Assembly (NCBI RefSeq): GCF_017873185.1
Contig: NZ_JAGGJX010000002.1
Coordinates: forward strand, 434,001-498,000
Source of the DNA: Metaclostridioides mangenotii
GTDB lineage: Bacteria; Bacillota; Clostridia; Peptostreptococcales; Peptostreptococcaceae
DNA length: 64,000 bases
Direction of reading: 5' to 3'
The first letter of the stretch is position 1, and each line of letters starts with the position of its first letter. Under the pieces are notes generated by a model. That model was not told the DNA's origin and searched no databases. It was given only the letters and a program-made list of their open reading frames with translations. Made by a program: the position numbers and the translations under genes. Positions 8,454-16,885 of this stretch are shown here, piece by piece.

Positions 8454-8656
8454 GAATATGAGGGACATGTATACAAAAAAATCGGCTATAGATAATGTAT
8501 AATGTAGTTATTAAAGGTGAAGTTTGAATACTAAATTAAAATCAAATGTATATCGTTAGCAACAAATGACGTAAAATACTATCAACAATTTAAGTTATTT
8601 AAAAATAATATGTAATAGAAACATATAAGAAATAATATACTTAGGAGGGGATAGAT

Positions 8657-8935
8657 ATGAACGATATTAGAGATTTAATAAAAGAATTTAGAGAAGAAGA
8701 TGTGAAAACAAATATTAGAGAAATATTAAAAGTTTTGGGAATTGAGGATCTACTAAAATTAAGTAAGAAATGGGGAGGAGGGCATATATATCTACCGACA
8801 CAAGAGTGTATTTTGAGAGAATCACGTGATAGGTTGATTTTAAAGGGATTTAACGGAAAAAACTATGGAGAATTAGCAAGGGAATTTCATATGTCAGAGA
8901 CTAATGTTAGAAAGATCATAAAGAATAAAAAATAG
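8657..8935 (+). CDS. Mor-like transcription regulator, copy 2
   Basis: This 92-residue paralogue of the protein at 8196 shares the order IEDLLKLSKKWGGGHIYLP, a CILRESRDRLILKGFNG helix and the helix-turn-helix YGELAREFHMSETNVRKII. It has an extra charged N-terminal helix. AGGAGGGG stands before the ATG. The gene ends 200 bp before the SlpA-like start and there is no obvious terminator between, but slpA has its own promoter. The role is inferred as DNA binding; the targets are unknown. Confidence 0.78.
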   Translation: MNDIRDLIKEFREEDVKTNIREILKVLGIEDLLKLSKKWGGGHIYLPTQECILRESRDRLILKGFNGKNYGELAREFHMSETNVRKIIKNKK

Positions 8936-9021
8936 CAAAGTAAGAGTGGTTAAAAAAGGAAAAACAATTAGTAAAATTTAATTATATTTCATATTTAAGG
9001 AAATAAAAATGGTAAAATCTA

Positions 9022-9050
9022 TTGAAATACTGAAAAATTTAGTATATGAT
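9022..9050 (+). promoter_or_regulatory. Promoter of the SlpA-like gene
   Basis: TTGAAA (9022-9027) and TATGAT (9045-9050) are 17 nt apart, which places the start of the mRNA near 9055-9058 and gives a leader of about 78 nt before the ATG at 9135. Confidence 0.7.
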
Positions 9051-9055
9051 AGATA

Positions 9056-9104
9056 TGTGAGAAATACGAGAAACAACGGTTAATTTACATAAAAAGAGAT
9101 GTAA
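9056..9104 (+). promoter_or_regulatory. slpA mRNA leader with two blocks complementary to two local candidate sRNAs
   Basis: Block 1, TGTGAGAAATAC (9056-9067), lies at the predicted 5' end of the mRNA. Block 2, AAAAAGAGATGTAA (9091-9104), lies upstream of the ribosome site GGGAGG (9119-9124). Exact or near-exact complements of both occur in the minus-strand transcripts predicted at 11306-11393 and 13947-14029. They occur there in reversed order, as antiparallel pairing needs. Confidence 0.5.
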
Positions 9105-9134
9105 TTAATATAATTGTCGGGAGGAAATAAAATT

Positions 9135-11234
9135 ATGAGCAAAAAAAGAAATTTAGCAGTATTAATGGCTGCAGCTACAGTTGCAACTTCTGTTGCTCCA
9201 GTATTCGCAGATACTGCAAAATCATTAGATGGTGAAACAATAAGTGCTAAAGATAGCGCAAAAATGTCAGACCTAAAGAACGAAGTAGAAGGATATCTTG
9301 ATACAAGATATGTAAACGATGAAGATGAGTTAAATACTCCGGGATTAGCTGGAAAAAGTGTCTATACTGTTACAGCAGATGTTACAGATATATCAAATCA
9401 AAGTGCTTTAACTGGATTAGATATAAAAGATGATGAAAATGCTAAGAAAATAGCTACTATAGCTAAGATAAGAGACTTTGAAAAAGTAGTAAATGCATTA
9501 GATACAGATGCAGATACATTTACTTTATCTGTTGTAGATAAAATTGGTCATACAAAAGTTGACGATAAAATTGTTGACTATACAGTTGAAAAATATGACA
9601 CTGCTGAAATGACAGAACTTAAAACAAAAATTGATGCTATAAAAGCACTACACTTTGATGCAAAAGGAGACCTTAAGCAAAATAAGGAAGACGGAGTAGT
9701 ATCAAAAGCTCTGTTTAAAACTGTAGATACTGGTGTAGAATCAGGAAAAGATTATATACTATTAACTTTAAATAATTCAGGAAATAAAACAATTAAAATA
9801 AAGAAAGATGAATTAAAAACATTAGTTACAGATGGAGCTGATTTAAAAGTTGATATAGATTTTAAAGAAGACAGTAACAAAAATAAGTTAGATGCAAACG
9901 GTAAAATAGTTACTAATCCTGATGACTTTGTTATTGAAGGATTAAAATATAGTAAATCTAATATAGATGATGATGATAAAGAAGATCCAAAAGAATTTAC
10001 AATTGTTAATAAAGATGTAGCAGAAAATGTAAATGCTAATACTTTATATAACAAAGATCTTAAAATGCTTACTAAAGAGGGTAACGAAATAGCTAAGTTT
10101 ATAAAAGAATATCATGAGTCAACTAAACCAGGTGGAGATGTTGGCGGTACATTAACTACTAGTGAATTAAGATTAAATGTACCTACTGAAAAAAGTGATG
10201 TAAAATCTTTATTTACTAACTTAACAATTAAAGGAACTTCTTCAGAACTTAAAGCATTAGCAAAAGTGTTCAAAGCAAATGGTGCTTCAATAGTTGACGA
10301 TTTATCTGCAGTTGAAGGTTTAGATATAAATACTTTAGCTGGTTTAGACAGAGAAGCAACAGCAATAGAAATAAGTAAGCAAAATAGAAAAGATACTCCA
10401 GCTATTAAAAATGTTGTATTAGTTTCTGGATATGCAATAGCCGATGGTTTATCTGCAACTCCATTTGCAAAAGCTAATAGTGCTTCTATATTATTTGCAG
10501 GTAAAGATTCAATATCAGAAGATACTATGGATGAGATACAAGCACTTGGTGGAAAAGTATTTATAGTGGGTGGTACTTCTTCAGTATCTAAAGATGTTGA
10601 AAAACAATTAGATAATAAATTTATAAGTTTTGAAAGAATTTCAGGAAGTGACAGAATGGAGACTTCACTGAAAGTTGCTAAAAAAATGACTGCTGTTGAT
10701 GGAGTATTTGTAGCAGGTGGACGTGCAGAAGCGGATGCTATGTCAGTATCAGGAATTGCAGCTAATGAAAATAGTCCTATATTATTGACTGATGAAAATG
10801 GTTTAACTGCTGATCAAGAATCATGGTTAAAGCGCCAAGAAAATGTATCAGATGCATATATAGCTGGTGGTAATAACAGTGTTCCAACTAGTGTTGAAAC
10901 TCAACTTAGAAAAATAACTAGTAAAGTAAAAAGATTAGCTGGAGACGATAGACAAGGTACAAATGCTAAAGTTTTAAATGAATTCTATAAAACAAGTGCA
11001 TTTACTAAAGTATATGTTGCTAAATCTGACAACAATGGATTAGTTGATGCTTTACCAGCTGGAGCAATAGCTGGTGCAAACCCTGTTGTATTAGCTACTG
11101 ATGCATTAAACAGTGAGCAAATATCAGCGTTAAAATCTCTTGATAAAAAAGTTGGTACATTAGATTATGAAAAATACCAAATCGGATACGGAATAGCCGA
11201 TAAAGTTTGGGATGCTATAAACGATATAGACTAG
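9135..11234 (+). CDS. slpA: S-layer protein precursor, SlpA-like
   Basis: The protein has 699 residues from the ATG at 9135. The frame is open to a TTG at 9114, but the GGGAGGA ribosome site lies inside that extension. The signal peptide MSKKRNLAVLMAAATVATSV ends at APVFA (residue 25). Residues 26 to about 370 are a divergent Asp/Lys-rich region, as in the low-molecular-weight subunit of C. difficile SlpA. Three CWB2 repeats occupy about 400-699 (LAGLDREATA, ISGSDRMETS, LAGDDRQGTN); the first has a changed DRYET core. SlpA is normally cut between the two parts by Cwp84. A possible site is TEKS/D near residue 353, but this is weak and no Cwp84 gene is in the window. The position next to secA2 supports the assignment. 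Confidence 0.85.
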   Translation: MSKKRNLAVLMAAATVATSVAPVFADTAKSLDGETISAKDSAKMSDLKNEVEGYLDTRYVNDEDELNTPGLAGKSVYTVTADVTDISNQSALTGLDIKDDENAKKIATIAKIRDFEKVVNALDTDADTFTLSVVDKIGHTKVDDKIVDYTVEKYDTAEMTELKTKIDAIKALHFDAKGDLKQNKEDGVVSKALFKTVDTGVESGKDYILLTLNNSGNKTIKIKKDELKTLVTDGADLKVDIDFKEDSNKNKLDANGKIVTNPDDFVIEGLKYSKSNIDDDDKEDPKEFTIVNKDVAENVNANTLYNKDLKMLTKEGNEIAKFIKEYHESTKPGGDVGGTLTTSELRLNVPTEKSDVKSLFTNLTIKGTSSELKALAKVFKANGASIVDDLSAVEGLDINTLAGLDREATAIEISKQNRKDTPAIKNVVLVSGYAIADGLSATPFAKANSASILFAGKDSISEDTMDEIQALGGKVFIVGGTSSVSKDVEKQLDNKFISFERISGSDRMETSLKVAKKMTAVDGVFVAGGRAEADAMSVSGIAANENSPILLTDENGLTADQESWLKRQENVSDAYIAGGNNSVPTSVETQLRKITSKVKRLAGDDRQGTNAKVLNEFYKTSAFTKVYVAKSDNNGLVDALPAGAIAGANPVVLATDALNSEQISALKSLDKKVGTLDYEKYQIGYGIADKVWDAINDID

Positions 11235-11253
11235 AAAATTATATATATTTAAT

Positions 11254-11290
11254 AATAAAGATTAGGTTAATACCTAATCTTTATTTATTT
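11254..11290 (+). terminator. Terminator of slpA
   Basis: Arms of 14 nt (11254-11267 and 11272-11285) enclose a 4-nt loop and are followed by T-rich sequence. A second, stronger hairpin follows at 11307-11346 and also belongs to the convergent candidate sRNA. Confidence 0.85.
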
Positions 11291-11305
11291 TTATTGCAAA
11301 GAAAT

Positions 11306-11393
11306 AAAAAAGGAACTAATATCGTTGTCGATATTAGTTCCTTTTTCTGTGAGAAATACCTGAAATATAAGATGTAACCACTTTATTTCAAGT
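11306..11393 (-). ncRNA. Candidate sRNA A, convergent to slpA
   Basis: The minus-strand promoter at 11400-11428 predicts a start near 11393. The transcript of about 88 nt contains TTACATCT, then GTATTTCTCACA, and ends in an 18-bp hairpin (11307-11324 with 11329-11346) and a T run. There is no open frame with a ribosome site. TTACATCT and GTATTTCTCACA are complementary to AGATGTAA and TGTGAGAAATAC of the slpA leader. A second element with the same promoter, motifs and terminator design lies after secA2. The hairpin also ends slpA transcription, so part of the conservation could reflect that. Expression is unproven. Confidence 0.55.
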
Positions 11394-11399
11394 AAGACG

Positions 11400-11428
11400 A
11401 TTATACTATATTTTCCAGAAAATGTCTA
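11400..11428 (-). promoter_or_regulatory. Promoter of candidate sRNA A
   Basis: Read on the minus strand, TAGACA (11428-11423) and TATAAT (11405-11400) are separated by 17 nt, and the flanks AATAGACATTT and ATAGTATAAT match those of the second copy at 14035-14063. Confidence 0.6.
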
Positions 11429-11536
11429 TTAATTAAATCCTTAAATAAGAACACGTTTTCCTTCAACCAAAAAGAAGATTTATTTATTGATTTAATGTAT
11501 AATAGATACTGTAGATTTTTAACAGGAGGAATGAAT

Positions 11537-13888
11537 ATGTCAATATTAGATAAAATTGTAGATAAGTCGGATAAAATAGAAATTAAATCACTTAATCATA
11601 TAGTAGATAAGATAGAAGATATTGAAGAAAAGATTCAGGCGATGACTGATGAAGAGTTAAAAGGTATGACCGCTATCTTCAAAGATAGATTAAATAAAGG
11701 TGAAACACTTGATGATATTATGGTTGAAGCTTTTGCTGTTGCTAGAGAAGCTAGTAGAAGAATTCTTGGAATGAGACAGTACAAGGTTCAACTTATTGGT
11801 GGTATAGTTCTTCACCAAGGTAAAATTGCAGAGATGAAAACAGGTGAAGGTAAAACATTAGTTGCCATAGCTCCAGTATACTTAAATGCTTTAGAAGGAA
11901 AAGGTGCACATGTAATTACAGTTAACGATTATCTTGCACAACGTGATAAAGAGCAAATGCAACCGGTTTATGAATTCTTAGGCATGTCCGTTGGCGTTAT
12001 AATTCAAGATCAGGACCCATCTCTTAGAAAAGCACAATACAACTGTGATATTGTATACGGTACAAATAATGAGTTTGGTTTCGACTACTTGAGAGACAAC
12101 ATGGTTACTAGAAAAGATGATAAAGTTCAAAGAGAGCTTAACTTTGCAATAGTCGATGAGGTAGATTCAATACTTATAGATGAAGCTAGGACTCCACTTA
12201 TAATTTCTGGACAAGGTGATGAAAGTACAGCTCTTTATCAACAAGCAAATGTACTTATCGAAACATTAAAAGAAGAAGATTACGAAATAGATAAAAAGGA
12301 CAACTATGCTAACTTGACTGAAACTGGTATGAAGAAGGCTGAATCGTTCTTTGGTCTAACAAATTTAACACATATAGATAACTTAGAGATATACCATCAT
12401 ATCAACCAAGCTCTTAGAGCTCACAAGCTTATGGATAAAGATGTTGATTATGTAATTAAAGATGGAGAGATACTTATAGTTGACGAGTTCACAGGAAGAA
12501 TCATGGATGGACGTAGATATTCTGACGGTCTTCATCAAGCTGTTGAAGCTAAAGAGAGAGTAGAGATTAAAAATGAGTCTAAGACAATGGCTACTGTTAC
12601 ATTCCAAAATTTCTTTAGATTGTATAAAAAGCTATCAGGAATGACAGGTACTGCCAAAACAGAAGAGACTGAATTTGAATCTACATACAATATGAACGTT
12701 ATCCAAATACCTACAAACAAACCTATTCTTAGAGCAGATTTGCAGGAAAAAGTATTTAGAACAGAAAAAGCTAAATACAATGCAGTAGTTGAAGAGATAA
12801 TAAAAATACATAAAACTAGACAACCTATACTAGTTGGTACGGTTTCTATAGATAAATCAGAAATGCTTTCAGAGATGTTGAAGAAAAAAGGCGTTAAACA
12901 TCAAGTGCTTAATGCAAAACAACATGATAAAGAAGCTGCTATAATTGCAAAGGCAGGTAAATTAGATACGGTAACTATTGCCACTAATATGGCTGGTAGA
13001 GGGACTGATATTTCTCTAGGTGCTGGTGATAAAGAAGAAGAGGAACAAGTAAAGGCTCTTGGGGGACTTTATGTAATTGGTACAGAGAGACATGAGACTA
13101 GGAGAATAGACAATCAGTTGAGAGGTCGTTCAGGTCGTCAAGGTGACCCTGGTACATCTAGATTCTTCGTGAGTCTTGAAGATGAGGTTATCAAACTGTA
13201 CGGTGGTAAGAGTATAGAGAAGATAATGTCTAGAATGAAAGGCGATGAAAATGAAGCTCTTGAAAGTAAAAATCTATCTAAAAATATTGAGAGAGCTCAA
13301 AGAGGAATAGAAGGTAAAAACTTTGAGATAAGAAAAAATGTACTTAAGTACGACAATGTTATAAATCAGCAGAGAAAGATAATCTATGGAGAGAGAGATA
13401 AAGTCCTTGATGATATAGACTTATCAGAAGAAATTCAAAAGATGGTTAGAAGCATAATTGAAGAAGCTGCTGAGAAGTACTTAACTAAAAATAGAGATTA
13501 CGTTAGATATTTAAAATATCTTTACAATGCCTTTATGCCAATAAACACTATACTGATTCCAGATATGGACAGCATGAGTGTGGACGAGCTTGTAGAGTAT
13601 ACTTATGATATATCTAAGAAAGTTTACGATTTTAAAAAGATGGTTACTGGTATAGATAGAGTAAAAGAACTTGAGAAGAAAGTATTACTTCAGGTAGTTG
13701 ATTCATATTGGGTTGAACATATAGATGCTATGGATCAGTTGAGACAGTATATAGGGCTTAGAGCTATAGGACAAAAAGATCCAGTTAAAGAATACGAGGT
13801 CGAAGGCTTCCAAATGTTTGATGAATTAAATGACAATATAAGAATAAACACTATAAAATACTTGTATAAGTTTGATGAGGTTGAATAA
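11537..13888 (+). CDS. secA2: Accessory secretion ATPase SecA2
   Basis: This 783-residue ATPase drives export of SlpA and other surface proteins in C. difficile, working with the SecYEG channel. The DEAD motor is complete: MKTGEGKTL (Walker A), VDEVDSILIDEARTPL (Walker B region), the TATNMAGRGTDI-type segment (ATNMAGRGTDISLGAG) and QLRGRSGRQGDPGTSRFF. It ends after the helical scaffold and lacks the C-terminal zinc-binding tail of the housekeeping SecA, as usual for SecA2. The start at 11537 is used because AGGAGG at 11524-11529 leaves normal spacing. The ATG at 11531 directly abuts the ribosome site, and further upstream extension is not credible. Its place between slpA and cwp2 matches C. 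difficile. Confidence 0.95.
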   Translation: MSILDKIVDKSDKIEIKSLNHIVDKIEDIEEKIQAMTDEELKGMTAIFKDRLNKGETLDDIMVEAFAVAREASRRILGMRQYKVQLIGGIVLHQGKIAEMKTGEGKTLVAIAPVYLNALEGKGAHVITVNDYLAQRDKEQMQPVYEFLGMSVGVIIQDQDPSLRKAQYNCDIVYGTNNEFGFDYLRDNMVTRKDDKVQRELNFAIVDEVDSILIDEARTPLIISGQGDESTALYQQANVLIETLKEEDYEIDKKDNYANLTETGMKKAESFFGLTNLTHIDNLEIYHHINQALRAHKLMDKDVDYVIKDGEILIVDEFTGRIMDGRRYSDGLHQAVEAKERVEIKNESKTMATVTFQNFFRLYKKLSGMTGTAKTEETEFESTYNMNVIQIPTNKPILRADLQEKVFRTEKAKYNAVVEEIIKIHKTRQPILVGTVSIDKSEMLSEMLKKKGVKHQVLNAKQHDKEAAIIAKAGKLDTVTIATNMAGRGTDISLGAGDKEEEEQVKALGGLYVIGTERHETRRIDNQLRGRSGRQGDPGTSRFFVSLEDEVIKLYGGKSIEKIMSRMKGDENEALESKNLSKNIERAQRGIEGKNFEIRKNVLKYDNVINQQRKIIYGERDKVLDDIDLSEEIQKMVRSIIEEAAEKYLTKNRDYVRYLKYLYNAFMPINTILIPDMDSMSVDELVEYTYDISKKVYDFKKMVTGIDRVKELEKKVLLQVVDSYWVEHIDAMDQLRQYIGLRAIGQKDPVKEYEVEGFQMFDELNDNIRINTIKYLYKFDEVE

Positions 13889-13905
13889 GTAGAAAAATAA
13901 AAAAT

Positions 13906-13926
13906 AGTCGGCTTTAAAAGCCGACT
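13906..13926. terminator. Hairpin after secA2
   Basis: A 10-bp perfect stem (13906-13915 and 13917-13926) lies just after secA2. The T-rich flank is on the minus-strand side, so it may back up termination of candidate sRNA B. The next hairpin, at 13953-13972, has T runs on both strands and should end secA2 transcription. Confidence 0.65.
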
Positions 13927-13946
13927 TAAAATATAAATACAAATAA

Positions 13947-14029
13947 AAAAAAGAGACCGAATGATCGGTCTCTTTTTTCGTGTGAGTAATACGGAAAAAA
14001 AGAGATGTTTGAAATTTCTTTCTTCCTAT
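13947..14029 (-). ncRNA. Candidate sRNA B, convergent to secA2
   Basis: A start near 14029 is predicted from the minus-strand promoter at 14035-14063. The transcript of about 83 nt contains ACATCTCTTTTT and GTATTACTCACA and ends in a GAGACCGA/TCGGTCTC hairpin with a T run. ACATCTCTTTTT is an exact 12-nt complement of the slpA leader at 9091-9102. GTATTACTCACA matches the 5'-end block with one mismatch. The overall plan is the same as candidate A, although the hairpins differ completely in sequence. No coding potential is visible. Confidence 0.52.
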
Positions 14030-14034
14030 TAGCT

Positions 14035-14063
14035 ATTATACTATAAAGATTTTTAAATGTCTA
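14035..14063 (-). promoter_or_regulatory. Promoter of candidate sRNA B
   Basis: On the minus strand TAGACA (14063-14058) and TATAAT (14040-14035) are 17 nt apart, as in the copy at 11400-11428. Confidence 0.6.
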
Positions 14064-14144
14064 TTGAATAATTCACTTAAGGTTGAAAAATATTACAAAT
14101 TTGTAACCTTTTTTTCTCATATAAGGTTAATAGTCCCAAAAATG

Positions 14145-14173
14145 TTGAAAGCTACTATAAAATGTAATATAAT
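14145..14173 (+). promoter_or_regulatory. Promoter of the Cwp2-like gene
   Basis: TTGAAA (14145-14150) and TATAAT (14168-14173) are 17 nt apart, 40 nt before the start codon. A TTACAAATTTGTAA palindrome lies further upstream near 14093. Confidence 0.7.
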
Positions 14174-14212
14174 GAATGAATTAGAACTAATCTAATATAA
14201 GGAGGTAAGCGT

Positions 14213-16084
14213 ATGAATAAAAAATACCTTGCAATAGTAATGGCGGGAGCAACAGTAGCTACATCAGTAGCACCAGTGTTTGCCGCAGAGGAAAAGCCAG
14301 AGTTTGACAAAGAGACAATAACAGTAAATGAATCAGAGGGTTTTATATCAGAGATTAAATCAAAGTATATAAACTTAGAATACAATGCTCCAGGAGAAAC
14401 AGTTCTGCCAGTTTATGAAATTAAGGCAGATGGAGCAGTTATGAAAGATACAGAAGACCTTAAAAAGAAAATAGCAGCTATTCCAAACAATGCTCAATTG
14501 GTTGTTAGAATAACTGATAAAGGTCATGCCAAAGTAAATGGTAAGATAACTTCAAAAGCAGTTGAAGAATATGAAACTCTAGCTGATTTATCAGAAGAAG
14601 CTAAAAATATAGAGAGTTTAATTAAAGAAAATACTAATGGCCTATATGGAAAAGCAACTGTAACAGTATCTTTAGATGAAGCTAAAGAAATATTAGAAAT
14701 AACTTTAGTGGATAAAACAGAAACAGGAAAGACTACAAAGACTATAACTTTAAAAGTTGGGGACAACAAAGTTAATTTAGAAGCTCAACCTTTAGATAAA
14801 GCAGGTAATAAGATAGAATTTGATGATAAATTTAAAGTTGAGAATATAGTTGAACTAGGAGATGCTGACCCAGTTAAGATACCATCGAAAATAATAAAAG
14901 AAGTAACTATCAAAAATGGAGAACTAGCAGTTTTACCAGCTTCAGATATATACGATGGATACAGACTATCAGCAAAAGGTGTTGAGATAGTAAAAGACAA
15001 AGACAAAAAAATAAGTGATATCTCAGAAAAAGACGAGAAAACAGGGAAATACAACTACGTAGTTAAATACATAGATGCAGAAGGAAACCCTATAGAATTA
15101 ACTATAGAGAGTACAAACTTAACAACTCTTGAAAAATCAAGAAATGCTTTACTTAATAATGATGTTAAAGTAAACGTATTAGCAGGAGATGACAGATATT
15201 CAACAGCTATAGAGATTGCTAAAGAATCTGGACTTAAAGATAATATAGTAATAGTTAACTCAAGTAAGATAGTTGATGGACTTGCAGCAACTCCATTTGC
15301 AAAAATGAAATCTGCACCAATACTTCTAGCTTCAGATACTGAGGTGCCACAAGTTACTTTAGATTACATAAAATCAGTAATAAAATCTAATCCATCTGCT
15401 AACATATACATTGTTGGTGGAGAGTCAGCCGTTTCTAAGCAAGCTGAAAAACAACTTACAAGCATAACTAAAAATGTTGAGAGATTAGCAGGTGATGATA
15501 GACATACTACTTCACTAGAAGTTGCTAAAGTTATGGGTGAGGTATCAGAACCTACAAAAGCTTATGTTGTCGGAGCAAAAGGTGAAGCAGATGCTATGAG
15601 TATAGCTGCAAAGGCTGCTGAAGATTATTCTCCAATAATAGTTAATGGTTGGACAGGATTATCTAAGGACTCTATGACTATGCTTAAAGACAAAGAGATA
15701 GATATAATCGGTGGAACTAGTAACGTTTCTTCAGATCTTGAAAACGACCTTAAGTTAGTTGCTAAAGATAGCAAAGTGGATAGAGTTGAAGGAGAGACTA
15801 GACACGATACCAATGCTAAAGTTATAGAAAACTACTATACTGATATAAATACACTGTATGTAGCTAAAGATGGATATGGTAATGATAATATGCTTATAGA
15901 TGCTCTAGCAGCAGGACCTTTAGCTGCGAATAATGGACCAATACTTCTTGCGACAGATCAAATGACTGATTCTCAAGAGAAGGCTATAAAGTCTAAAGAA
16001 AATAAACCGGGGACAGTTGTACAAATAGGTAATGGAATAAAATCAGCTGTTTACACAAAATTAGCAAGTATTTTAGGGTGGTAA
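14213..16084 (+). CDS. cwp2: Cell wall protein Cwp2-like
   Basis: This 623-residue secreted protein starts after a strong AAGGAGG site. Its signal peptide is almost the same as that of the SlpA-like protein (ATVATSVAPVFA), with cleavage after residue 24. The domain at about 25-310 is divergent and mixed alpha/beta, as in surface-exposed Cwp2. Three CWB2 repeats follow from about 321 (LAGDDRYSTA), 424 (LAGDDRHTTS) and 524 (VEGETRHDTN) to the end. These attach it to the wall polysaccharide. The position after secA2, the following deacetylase gene and a length close to that recalled for C. difficile Cwp2 support the name. An adhesin role is known for C. difficile Cwp2 and is only inferred here. 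Confidence 0.85.
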   Translation: MNKKYLAIVMAGATVATSVAPVFAAEEKPEFDKETITVNESEGFISEIKSKYINLEYNAPGETVLPVYEIKADGAVMKDTEDLKKKIAAIPNNAQLVVRITDKGHAKVNGKITSKAVEEYETLADLSEEAKNIESLIKENTNGLYGKATVTVSLDEAKEILEITLVDKTETGKTTKTITLKVGDNKVNLEAQPLDKAGNKIEFDDKFKVENIVELGDADPVKIPSKIIKEVTIKNGELAVLPASDIYDGYRLSAKGVEIVKDKDKKISDISEKDEKTGKYNYVVKYIDAEGNPIELTIESTNLTTLEKSRNALLNNDVKVNVLAGDDRYSTAIEIAKESGLKDNIVIVNSSKIVDGLAATPFAKMKSAPILLASDTEVPQVTLDYIKSVIKSNPSANIYIVGGESAVSKQAEKQLTSITKNVERLAGDDRHTTSLEVAKVMGEVSEPTKAYVVGAKGEADAMSIAAKAAEDYSPIIVNGWTGLSKDSMTMLKDKEIDIIGGTSNVSSDLENDLKLVAKDSKVDRVEGETRHDTNAKVIENYYTDINTLYVAKDGYGNDNMLIDALAAGPLAANNGPILLATDQMTDSQEKAIKSKENKPGTVVQIGNGIKSAVYTKLASILGW

Positions 16085-16090
16085 TAAAAA

Positions 16091-16801
16091 ATGATGATGG
16101 ATACAACTTTATTTTTTACACCTCATCAAGATGATGAAGTTCTTAGTATGGGAAATGCTATAATTGAGCACGCAAAAATTAGCGATACCCATGTTATACT
16201 TTGCTCTGATGGATCTAAGTCATCTGTTAGAAAAGTACTTAAAGAAGATGGTACATGTTCTTTCCACTTAGGATTTCATGGATACTACCTTACAGAAAAA
16301 GAGTTCTCTAGTTATAGAGATACTGAGTTCAAAGAAAGCTGTGAGGCTTTAGGTGTAAAAAAAGAAAACATCCACGCTGATAATGATAGAGCAGTAGATG
16401 GAAGTTTGACAAAAGAAAAGGCTCGAAAGATGATTTTATCTTATCTAGAAAAATATCCGAATGCAAAGGTCAAGACTGTCAGTCCTTTTGGTGATATGAT
16501 GACTCAAAATGACCACAGAGCTTTGGGCGAAGCAGCATTAGAGCTGTATGAAGAAGGAAAGATAAAAGATTTAAGATTCTATATAGAGCCATATAAATAT
16601 GAAGAATTTAAACAAGACAAACCAGATATAAAATCTTGGAATGTTTTAAATAATGATGAAGAGAAGTTATTCAAAGCAATAAAGGCGTATAAGAAATGGG
16701 ATCCAAAAGATCGTAGATATGCGATAGGGTACCATTCAGTAAAGCCATTGTTCGATTCTCTTGAAAGCAATAAGATACAGTATATACATGCTCCAAATTA
16801 G
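16091..16801 (+). CDS. PIG-L/LmbE-family N-acetyl-sugar deacetylase
   Basis: This 236-residue protein shows the zinc-binding motif FFTPHQDDE near the N-terminus (residues 8-16) and a second ligand motif, NDHRALGEAA, near residue 138. These mark the PIG-L/LmbE deacetylases that remove acetyl groups from GlcNAc conjugates. There is no signal peptide, so it is probably cytoplasmic and acts on a sugar nucleotide, lipid-linked sugar or small thiol precursor. The start is 6 nt after cwp2 and its ribosome site overlaps the end of that gene, so the two are co-transcribed. C. difficile has an equivalent gene at the same place. Modification of a wall or glycan precursor is plausible but unproven. Confidence 0.85.
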   Translation: MMMDTTLFFTPHQDDEVLSMGNAIIEHAKISDTHVILCSDGSKSSVRKVLKEDGTCSFHLGFHGYYLTEKEFSSYRDTEFKESCEALGVKKENIHADNDRAVDGSLTKEKARKMILSYLEKYPNAKVKTVSPFGDMMTQNDHRALGEAALELYEEGKIKDLRFYIEPYKYEEFKQDKPDIKSWNVLNNDEEKLFKAIKAYKKWDPKDRRYAIGYHSVKPLFDSLESNKIQYIHAPN

Positions 16802-16807
16802 AAAAAC

Positions 16808-16850
16808 AAAGGCTCATTGAAAATTAATTTGTATTTTCAGTGGGCCTTTT
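16808..16850 (+). terminator. Terminator of the cwp2-deacetylase operon
   Basis: Arms of 17 nt (16808-16824 and 16833-16849), with two G-T pairs, end in a short T run. Confidence 0.8.
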
Positions 16851-16885
16851 AGACTTTATATAAATTTATTTGTGGTGGTGGTTTT

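Noticed and set aside
9114-9134. Upstream TTG start for the SlpA-like protein
   Set aside because: The ribosome site GGGAGGA lies inside this extension and the signal peptide starts properly at 9135. The same reasoning moved the starts of secA2, the Cwp6-like gene, several glycosyltransferase genes, the methyltransferase gene and recJ.
14085-14110. TTACAAATTTGTAA upstream of cwp2 as another WalR box
   Set aside because: It is an inverted rather than a direct repeat and does not match TGTWAH-N5-TGTWAH.
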